Source: Clostridia bacterium | GTDB taxonomy: Bacteria; Bacillota; Clostridia; Saccharofermentanales; UBA5734 | Assembly: GCA_009928985.1 (NCBI GenBank) | Contig: SABL01000009.1 | Span: 1-43,838, forward strand | Reading direction: 5' to 3' | DNA length: 43,838 nucleotides | Part shown: positions 14,768 to 21,807 of the stretch, one piece after another | Layout: each line of letters starts with the position of its first letter | Position numbering within the stretch: the first letter of the stretch is position 1 | Notes under the pieces: model-generated | Databases searched by the model: none | What the model was told of the DNA's origin: nothing | The model's input: the letters and a program-made list of their open reading frames with translations, nothing else | Translations under genes and position numbers: made by a program

Positions 14768-17700
14768 AAAATTTTTTGTCTTCATCAACCAGATGGCCGA
14801 GGATCACCTGGTCGATCAGGAAGCTAAACAACGCTGTCGGCTTGACCTTGTTCTGCAGATAGCGCTGTTTGAGGCGATTAATTTCCTGGACGAGCCGTTC
14901 ATGCTCTGTTTGATGGGCAATCAGCTCAGGATATCCAACTGTTTCCAGCACTTCTTCTTCAAAGGCAAAATGATCGGTCACATGCTCAATCAAATGATCT
15001 AGTTCACGCACCAGTTTTGCCTGGTCTTTGCCTTCCAGGGCGACGCGGATCAGGCGATTGGCATCCTGCATCAGTTCCTGGTGTTGGCGGTCGATCTGGG
15101 TATTGCCACTGGCCCAGTCCTCTTGCCAGTCCAGTAGCACCTGGGAATGCAGGACCGGGTATGCCGACAGGAATTCTTTGCGGTATTGCTCTGTTACCGA
15201 GAAAAAATAGCGGACAAATTCATCCGCTGGCAGAGGTTTGCTGAAATAATAGCCCTGGATAAAGTCACAGTCGAATTTCATGATGCTGTCGAGCTGCGCT
15301 TGGGTTTCAACACCTTCGATAACGACTTCGAGACCGAGGCCATGGATGATGGTGACCATCGAACCGACGATCATCTGCTCCTTTTCGCTCACGTCAATGT
15401 TGCCGATCAATGACCGGTCGAGTTTCATGATGTCGAGCGGCAAGTCTTTCATGTAGCCAAAGGACGAATAGCCGGTACCAAAGTCATCCAGAGCCAGTTT
15501 TACACCGATCTGTTTCAACCGCTGGAAAACAGCCACAATCTCATCCAAGTCGTTGACCAGCGTGCTTTCGGTGATCTCAAGCTTGAACCGGGAAGGTGAA
15601 ATGCCAGAGTCCGCAATAGCAGCCGTAATGAAATCGGCCAATTCATCGCCGCGATTTTCAATCGACAGGATGGACAGATTGACGCTGACCATGATCCCTT
15701 CAATACCAAGACTGGTCCACTCGGCAACTTTGGTACACGCTTCCCGGATCACCCAGTCGGTTATCGGGATGATCAGGCGCGTCCGCTCGGCAATCGGAAT
15801 GAAATCGAGTGGTGGTACACGGCCAAATACCGGATGGTTCCAGCGCAGCAAGGCCTCAGCCTGGTCGATCCGGCCGGTACGGACATTGAAAATCGGCTGG
15901 TAGAACAATTCAAACTGGTTTTGCTCCAGAGCAAACTGCAGGTCCTGCTCTAAAATGACATCGCGGGTCCGGGCTTTTTCCATCGAATCCTGATAGATCG
16001 CAATCGTATTGCGTTTCTTTTTCGCCTCGTAGAGGGCTGTCTCGGCCCGGGTGACGGTCTGTTCGAGGGTCAGCCCAGGTTGACCGATGCAGATGCCCTG
16101 GCTGGCGGTAATCAGGACAGCCGAGTGATGGATGTCGATCTGGCGCACAATCAATTTCTGGATCGATTTGGCCACATTAGAGACCTCAGCAAAATCCAGG
16201 GACGGCAGCAGGATGAGAAATTCATCCCCGCCATATCGGTAGACATGTTCACTGGCACCAACCAGGGCCACAATCCGGCCAGCCAGCTGAGCCAGCAAAT
16301 CATCGCCCGCCTGGTGTCCCAAAGCGTCGTTAACCAGCTTGAATTTGTCGATGTTGATGAACAGCACCGATTGGGCCTTTGTGTCCGACTCATGGTAGGC
16401 TTCGACCATGAGCGAGTTCAGGGCATTGCGGTTGAGAAGCCCAGTCAGAGGATCATGCTGGTTCAAATACAGGATCTCCGCTTCCTTGGCCTTGAGCTCA
16501 CGAATGTCGATCGATGTCGCTGCCATGGATGGCTTAAAGCCCCGTTCTACATCGCCTTCGATGTAAATGCCGGTCATCAGCATCGGGAATTCCTGTCCTG
16601 AGCGGTCGACATGCCAGACCTCCTCGGCCTGAAACCCACCCTGATCGACGATTTTCCTGACCAGCTTGAAGACATGTTTTTGCTGGGTGGGCGTGTGAAA
16701 CAAATCAATTTTTCGCCCAATCAGCTCCTCGGGTTCATAACCGTGGATCCGGGCAAAATACGGATTGATGTACAGCGTTGTACCATCCAGCTCGTTGATG
16801 CTCAAGCCATAATTGGCGTGCTCAAAGATGCGCTTGTACGGTGTCAGTTCCGATTCGGACTTTTTGTGGTACTGGTAGAATGCCTCGAAAAACTGCTGGT
16901 TGGAGACCAGACCAAGCACGGTATTGTCCATTTGGTGATTTACCATCATCCCGGCGACTTTTTCAGCCAGTTCTTGCCCAATTCTGTGATCTGTCGGATT
17001 TAGATCAGAAGCATCTGCCATCGGACCGGCTTGCAACACGTTCTGTCCAGGACGGGTTGCGCCGTCGAAAAACACCGATTGTTCGATAAACGATTGGATT
17101 ATTGCCGGATCATAGGCGCTCCCTGCCTGCTCAACCATGCGAATCACTGCAGCATTCACTGGCAAGCCATGTCTGACCAGGATCTCGTAATCATTGGCGA
17201 TTTTCAGAATCCGGGCAATCAGGGGGATCTCCTGGCCTTTGAGCCCCTTCGGATACCCTTGGCCATCGAACTTCTCGTGATGAGTCAGGATAGCCTCGGC
17301 GATGTGGGCATACTGGCTGGCAGAATGCAGAATATAATAACCAATCTGGACGTGCTTCTTCAGGTCATCTGGGTCTTTGCCCTGAGCATGCTCGTCCCAC
17401 GAAACCTGGTCAGGGTCCAGTCCGATTTTGCCAATGTCATGCAATTGGCCGGCAAGCTCCAATGCAGCCAACTGGCTGGTATTGAGCCCGAGCAGCTTGC
17501 CCAGGCGCACACAAATTTGGGCTACGCGGTCAGAATGGACTTTTTCAACCGGATCAGCCAGAAGCACCTGGTTGACCATCTGGCGGACCATTTTGTTGCG
17601 ATAACGTTCACCCTCGACCATCTTTTGCTCATACATGGCATCTTCGGCCACTTTATAGGCATCTTGGATGGACATATCACCCGCTGATACAGTAACAAGT

Positions 17701-18848
17701 CCCAGGGCTACCGAAAGGTCCAGGAAATCAATTTGTTCATCCCCGCAAGCCTGGGTCAGCGTGGTTAACACCAGTTTCGCTTCAGTTTCAGGCATCGCAG
17801 GCATCAGCAGGACGAATTCGTCGCCGCCAATCCGCGCTGCGATATCCTGGGGGCGGGCGACTTTTCTGAGGGCGCTGGTGAAGGCCAGCAGGAGCCGGTC
17901 CCCCATTGCATGACCAAAGGCATCATTGGCCAGCTTGAGTCCGTTGACATCGGCCACAATCAACGAAACATGATCGAACGGATGGAGTGACAAAGCCCAT
18001 TCTTCGATCGTTTTTTCATAATAATAACGGTTGAAAAGCCCGGTCAGTTGGTCATGGAAGCTTAGAATTTCAATCTGCTTCTCCTGGCGCTTGCGCTCCG
18101 TGATATCCGTATGGGCTCCCGCCATCCGGTATGCCTGCCCAGACTGATCCCAGAATGCCTTGCCCCGGGACTGGATCCAGCGATAGTGGCCAGCCTTGTG
18201 CTGCAGGCGGAATTCAACATCGTAGGTATCGATCCGATGTTTTAGATAATCGTCCAGCATGTGTTTGACCCGCTCCAGATCTTCCGGGTGAAGAAGTTCA
18301 TAAAACAGACTTTGAGTATTGGATAATTCCTCATCGGAATACCCCAATTGTTCTTTCCAGCGAGGGGACAGATACGAACTGCCATCGCGCAAATCCCGGT
18401 CCCAGATCCCGTCATTGCTGCTCCAGATCGCTGCTTCCATGCGTTCATGTTCAGCTTGCAGTTGTTCTTTGACCCGGACGCGTTCAGTGACATCACGGGC
18501 GATGGCATAGATCAGGCCATCTTGCATTTGGGCATTCCATTCCATGAAACGATACGAACCATCCTGGCAGCGGTAGCGGTTGACATAGCCGCCCACATCC
18601 TCCTGATTGTTGAGCCGCTCCATGGTTGCCTGGGTCGCTGCGACATCCTCCGGATGGATCAAGCGAATGAATGGCTGATTGAGTAGTTGATCAATCGGAT
18701 AACCCAGTATCGCCCCCCAGGCCCGGTTGGCCTTCAACAGCAGGCCATCAAGACTGACCACGGCAACCAGGACCATATCCAGTGAAAAGAGATGTTCCAA
18801 ATCGATCAGGGTTGAATCCGAAAATCGAACATGATTATGATCTGACAT
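14748..18848 (-). CDS. Eight-domain cyclic-di-GMP protein: PAS-PAS-GGDEF-HD-GYP-PAS-GGDEF-EAL-hemerythrin
   Basis: 1366 residues; ATG at 18848 with GAGGAG (an in-frame GTG two codons upstream is rejected). PAS 1 is about 18-125 and PAS 2 about 140-258. GGDEF 1 has an intact IGGDEF at about 341 and an RxxD inhibitory site (RPQD) just before. The HD-GYP domain has LHDIGKIG at about 465 and HHEKFDGQGYP at about 515. PAS 3 is about 665-785. GGDEF 2 has YGGDEF near 871, without an RxxD site. The EAL domain has EALLRW near 995, DDFGTGYSS, and VIEGVET. The hemerythrin domain (about 1240-1362) has the spaced H/HxxxE/H metal ligands (QIDRQHQEL, HFAFEEEV, HQTEHERL, HLVDED). It could both make c-di-GMP (two cyclases) and break it (two different phosphodiesterases), with O2 or redox input through the di-iron domain. 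There is no TM segment, so it is cytosolic. It is co-oriented 61 bases after a second diguanylate cyclase. Confidence 0.92.
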   Translation of the reverse strand: MSDHNHVRFSDSTLIDLEHLFSLDMVLVAVVSLDGLLLKANRAWGAILGYPIDQLLNQPFIRLIHPEDVAATQATMERLNNQEDVGGYVNRYRCQDGSYRFMEWNAQMQDGLIYAIARDVTERVRVKEQLQAEHERMEAAIWSSNDGIWDRDLRDGSSYLSPRWKEQLGYSDEELSNTQSLFYELLHPEDLERVKHMLDDYLKHRIDTYDVEFRLQHKAGHYRWIQSRGKAFWDQSGQAYRMAGAHTDITERKRQEKQIEILSFHDQLTGLFNRYYYEKTIEEWALSLHPFDHVSLIVADVNGLKLANDAFGHAMGDRLLLAFTSALRKVARPQDIAARIGGDEFVLLMPAMPETEAKLVLTTLTQACGDEQIDFLDLSVALGLVTVSAGDMSIQDAYKVAEDAMYEQKMVEGERYRNKMVRQMVNQVLLADPVEKVHSDRVAQICVRLGKLLGLNTSQLAALELAGQLHDIGKIGLDPDQVSWDEHAQGKDPDDLKKHVQIGYYILHSASQYAHIAEAILTHHEKFDGQGYPKGLKGQEIPLIARILKIANDYEILVRHGLPVNAAVIRMVEQAGSAYDPAIIQSFIEQSVFFDGATRPGQNVLQAGPMADASDLNPTDHRIGQELAEKVAGMMVNHQMDNTVLGLVSNQQFFEAFYQYHKKSESELTPYKRIFEHANYGLSINELDGTTLYINPYFARIHGYEPEELIGRKIDLFHTPTQQKHVFKLVRKIVDQGGFQAEEVWHVDRSGQEFPMLMTGIYIEGDVERGFKPSMAATSIDIRELKAKEAEILYLNQHDPLTGLLNRNALNSLMVEAYHESDTKAQSVLFINIDKFKLVNDALGHQAGDDLLAQLAGRIVALVGASEHVYRYGGDEFLILLPSLDFAEVSNVAKSIQKLIVRQIDIHHSAVLITASQGICIGQPGLTLEQTVTRAETALYEAKKKRNTIAIYQDSMEKARTRDVILEQDLQFALEQNQFELFYQPIFNVRTGRIDQAEALLRWNHPVFGRVPPLDFIPIAERTRLIIPITDWVIREACTKVAEWTSLGIEGIMVSVNLSILSIENRGDELADFITAAIADSGISPSRFKLEITESTLVNDLDEIVAVFQRLKQIGVKLALDDFGTGYSSFGYMKDLPLDIMKLDRSLIGNIDVSEKEQMIVGSMVTIIHGLGLEVVIEGVETQAQLDSIMKFDCDFIQGYYFSKPLPADEFVRYFFSVTEQYRKEFLSAYPVLHSQVLLDWQEDWASGNTQIDRQHQELMQDANRLIRVALEGKDQAKLVRELDHLIEHVTDHFAFEEEVLETVGYPELIAHQTEHERLVQEINRLKQRYLQNKVKPTALFSFLIDQVILGHLVDEDKKFFSWMHQ

Positions 18849-18909
18849 CGCCACTCCTCAATGCTTTCCAAGATTAGGAAAAATCGTTTTATTCCTTCCG
18901 GCTGACAGG

Positions 18910-19971
18910 TCAGGGCTGCATGGCTTCGAAAACAACCTGGTTGCGCCCTTCGGCTTTGGCCTGGTAAAGGAGCTTGTCGGCCCGGTCCAGCACCGGATTT
19001 TGATCTAAATGAACCTTCGGGGGTACAAACAAAGCGCCGATGCTGACGGTAACTTGTTTTTCCTGACCGCCAGATTTGAAATTCATGCATTCAACGTCAT
19101 GGCGCAAACGCTCGGCCAGGTCCTGCGCTTGCGCAGGATCTTCCATCCGGGCTACAACTGCAAATTCCTCTCCGCCATAACGAGCCGCCAGATCGCCCGA
19201 TCGAATGCTTTGCTTGAGGATGGCAGCAAACTGGCGCAACAACTCATCGCCGCACAAGTGGCCGCAGGTATCATTGATTCTTTTGAAATGGTCCAGGTCG
19301 AGCATCAGAATCGCCAGACCTTGTGCTGCATGTTGCTGTGTGGAGCATAGCTCTTTCATGAAATCATCAAAGGAGGTCCGGTTCATCAGGCCGGTCAGAT
19401 AATCCTTCATCGCCAGATTGCTGACCTGGTGATGGGCTTTGGTAGCGATTTTGATGTAATAGCTGGCCGAATTGGCTACGCCAGCCACATTGAGCACGAC
19501 ATTGAGCGTATGGAAAAATCCAATCATGCCCATGCTCATCTGCACGGGAGGTATCTGCTTGTAAGCCAGGAAATAAACGGCAACAAACAGTGCCGTGTCG
19601 ATCAGGACGCCCAGCCATTTTTGCCAGGGTTTCCAACTGGTGAACATGATCAGCCCGGCCATGTTGAAAAAATAATACTGGAATCCGGCAGCAAGGCCGA
19701 ATTGCAGGACTTCCACAACTGACATCAGCGAGATCAGGCTGATGAATAGCAAGGAACCCTGACCATACCGCTGCCTGCGATTGAGCCAGATCGCCAGACC
19801 GGAAACCAGCACGGCCACCACTTGCAAGGCTGCCACCACTGGACTACCGGCAACGAACAAAAAGATAACGGCAAGAATGGCACACATACCCATGGTGCTT
19901 AGATAGACAAGATTCGACTGGTTTTTGTATTGTTCCGTTTCGAATTGCTTATGCAAATAGCGATTTTCCAC
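18910..19971 (-). CDS. Membrane diguanylate cyclase (multi-TM + GGDEF)
   Basis: 353 residues with a GTG start at 19971, preceded by AGAGG at 8 bases. The N-terminal half (about 20-180) has about six TM segments of an unnamed MASE-like sensor. The C-terminal half is a GGDEF domain: DYLTGLMNRTSF, LDLDHFKRINDTCGHLCGDELL, and an active-site YGGEEF near residue 264. An RxxD inhibitory site (RSGD) sits 5 residues upstream, so product inhibition is likely. It makes c-di-GMP from two GTP at the membrane. It is the first gene of a two-gene unit with the large c-di-GMP protein, 61 bases downstream. The promoter is at 20041-20049. Confidence 0.92.
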   Translation of the reverse strand: MENRYLHKQFETEQYKNQSNLVYLSTMGMCAILAVIFLFVAGSPVVAALQVVAVLVSGLAIWLNRRQRYGQGSLLFISLISLMSVVEVLQFGLAAGFQYYFFNMAGLIMFTSWKPWQKWLGVLIDTALFVAVYFLAYKQIPPVQMSMGMIGFFHTLNVVLNVAGVANSASYYIKIATKAHHQVSNLAMKDYLTGLMNRTSFDDFMKELCSTQQHAAQGLAILMLDLDHFKRINDTCGHLCGDELLRQFAAILKQSIRSGDLAARYGGEEFAVVARMEDPAQAQDLAERLRHDVECMNFKSGGQEKQVTVSIGALFVPPKVHLDQNPVLDRADKLLYQAKAEGRNQVVFEAMQP

Positions 19972-20040
19972 GTTGAAAACCTCTTGAAATCATTTGGCAA
20001 ACCAGGTCCATCAAACGCCGACAGACCCATAGTGTTGAAT

Positions 20041-20049
20041 ATTATAGCA
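20041..20049 (-). promoter_or_regulatory. Extended -10 promoter of the diguanylate cyclase operon
   Basis: On the minus strand TGCTATAAT gives a perfect -10 with the TGn extension, 70 bases before the GTG start at 19971. No clear -35 is present, which extended -10 promoters tolerate. Confidence 0.45.
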
Positions 20050-20097
20050 TTGACGATTTTGACATGCGATGCCTTTCATTGACTATGTTATTCTCTT

Positions 20098-20655
20098 AAC
20101 CAGACGAACGTGCTCAACTACCAGGTGGACCGCGATTATCCCCCGTTTTCCTACACGACCGATGGTAGCCTCTATGGCTTCGATCCTTATCTGACCAATA
20201 TCCTGTTCCCTGTTCGATTCACATATCGTTGTCCATACCCGTTCTGATTTCCGGGAAATCAACCTCGATGACTTGGCCAACCTGCGTGTCGGTGTTGGCC
20301 GAGGCTATTATTCCGAATCAGTCCTCCGTGATGAACTTGGAATCGGCACATATGTTGCTTATGACGATCTGGAATCAACCCGCGATGAATTCGCTGCAGC
20401 CAATGTCATGTTGCAAAGCAAATTGGCAGAAATCGAAGACTTGGCCTATGTCAACCGGGTCACCGGTTTACCCAACAAGAATCGCTTCAAGGAAACGGTC
20501 GAAAATTTGATTTTAGACCCCACTGTGGATCATTTCTGTTTTCTCTTTCTCGATCTTGACGATTTCAAGGAAGTCAATGAAGCCTTTGGTCATGCGATGG
20601 GTGACCAGGTCCTGCAAAAAATTGCCAGACGGTTGAGCGGTGTTGAATCAAACAG
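20098..20655 (+). pseudogene. Decayed sensor diguanylate cyclase (SBP_bac_3-like sensor + GGDEF remnant)
   Basis: One frame from 20098 reads NYQVDRDYPPFSYTTDGSLY then GFDPYL, the start of a periplasmic binding protein type 3 sensor. It hits a stop at 20245. The homology continues in another frame from about 20214 as SHIVVHTRSDFREINLDDLA then LRVGVGRGYYSE, a later part of the same fold. It then jumps to a GGDEF N-terminal part: YVNRVTGLPNKNRFKE and FLDLDDFKEVNEAFGHAMGD. The sequence diverges after RRLSGVE, before any GGDEF motif. Thus there is at least one frameshift, internal loss of most of the sensor, and loss of the active site. No start codon with a ribosome site is seen. Between 20656 and 20727 nothing is recognised. 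It is a remnant of a third c-di-GMP gene next to two live ones. Confidence 0.75.
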
Positions 20656-20727
20656 CCAAATCTTTGACCCATTCGATCATCGCCATCGGCCATTTGCTCG
20701 AGATGTTCGGGAAAAGTTGACGAAGCA

Positions 20728-21807
20728 TCAATCTAAAACGCTCAGTCCATCTGTGATAACCGTGATACCGTAGCGTGTACCGAGCCAGATTTGGCCGTCC
20801 TTGTCCTGCACCATGACCTTGACCTCGTTGTCGGATAGTCCAGTCGTCCGGTCGAGGGTGGTCACAAGGCCACTGGGACCGAAAATCGCGACACCATCGT
20901 ATTCGGATCCGAGCCACATCCGTCCGTCCTGGCTCTGGAAAATCGAGCGGACTTTTTCACCAGCGAGGCCGTCGTCTTGGGTCATGGTTCGCACGAGCGT
21001 CCAAGCGTCACCCTCACACTGGAAGATCGCTGCCCCGCCCTCACTCAAAAGCCCCGTCCCCACCCAGACATTCATATCCATGTCCTGGAAAATCGAGGTG
21101 ACATACTCGTGTGGCAGGCCATTGGCCACAGTCCAGTACCGCCAATCCCCAGCGGAGGTCAGGTAGCTGATACCACCACGACTGTTGTAGGAGCCAAACC
21201 AGATCCCACCCCAGGCATCGGGCAAGATGACATTGACCATGTCGCTCACAAGGCCATCAGAATGGGTCCACGTCCGGATGATGAGTGCTGACAGGCCATC
21301 ATCGGATGGTGCAATCTGCACGGCACCGCCCCAGGTTCCTGCCCAGATCAGGCCTGAGGGATCCTCAGCCAACGCATTGACACGGTTGTCTGGTAAACCG
21401 TCCTTATGGCTTAGTGTTTGCCATCGGCCGCCCGCCAGGCAGGAAACGCCCTGGTCATGGCCCACCCAGACTCGCCCAAGTTGATCGACCAGGATCGCCC
21501 GCGTGTATGTGAAACTTGCCTCTTCAGGAGTCTGAGCCAAAACATCATAGGTGACGCGGTCGATCCGGAACAGGCCATCGACGCCACCAGCCCAAACGAT
21601 GTCTCCCTGGATCGCCAGGGCAGAGACCTCCTCGGGCGGATCGATCACGACAAATCCTGGGAATGCGGATTGCACCGTCACCATCTCAGCATGACTGCGG
21701 TTCAGGTACCAGGTGAGCAGCACCAGCACAGCCACAGCGACCAGAATCTGGACCAGGCGGATGGATCGGCCAGAATACTTCACGGCGCGGCCCTGAGCCC
21801 CAGGCAT
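20728..21807 (-). CDS. Membrane-anchored beta-propeller protein, paralogue B
   Basis: 359 residues. The ATG at 21807 overlaps the TGA of toxin B by one base (TGATG), without its own ribosome site, so translation is coupled to toxin B. One N-terminal TM segment (VQILVAVAVLVLLTWYL, about 19-36) anchors an extracytoplasmic propeller of Reg_prop repeats: VWVGHDQGVSCLAGG, IWAGTWGGAVQI, IWFGSYNSRGG, VWVGTGLLSEGG, MWLGSEYDGVAIFG and IWLGTRYGITVI. It ends soon after the last blade, with no signalling domain. Blade order and details match the propeller at 4961-6022, with shared DDGLAGEKVR and LSDNEVK. The tight coupling shows that propeller and toxin B are made together. An accessory or recognition role is inferred. 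Confidence 0.85.
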   Translation of the reverse strand: MPGAQGRAVKYSGRSIRLVQILVAVAVLVLLTWYLNRSHAEMVTVQSAFPGFVVIDPPEEVSALAIQGDIVWAGGVDGLFRIDRVTYDVLAQTPEEASFTYTRAILVDQLGRVWVGHDQGVSCLAGGRWQTLSHKDGLPDNRVNALAEDPSGLIWAGTWGGAVQIAPSDDGLSALIIRTWTHSDGLVSDMVNVILPDAWGGIWFGSYNSRGGISYLTSAGDWRYWTVANGLPHEYVTSIFQDMDMNVWVGTGLLSEGGAAIFQCEGDAWTLVRTMTQDDGLAGEKVRSIFQSQDGRMWLGSEYDGVAIFGPSGLVTTLDRTTGLSDNEVKVMVQDKDGQIWLGTRYGITVITDGLSVLD

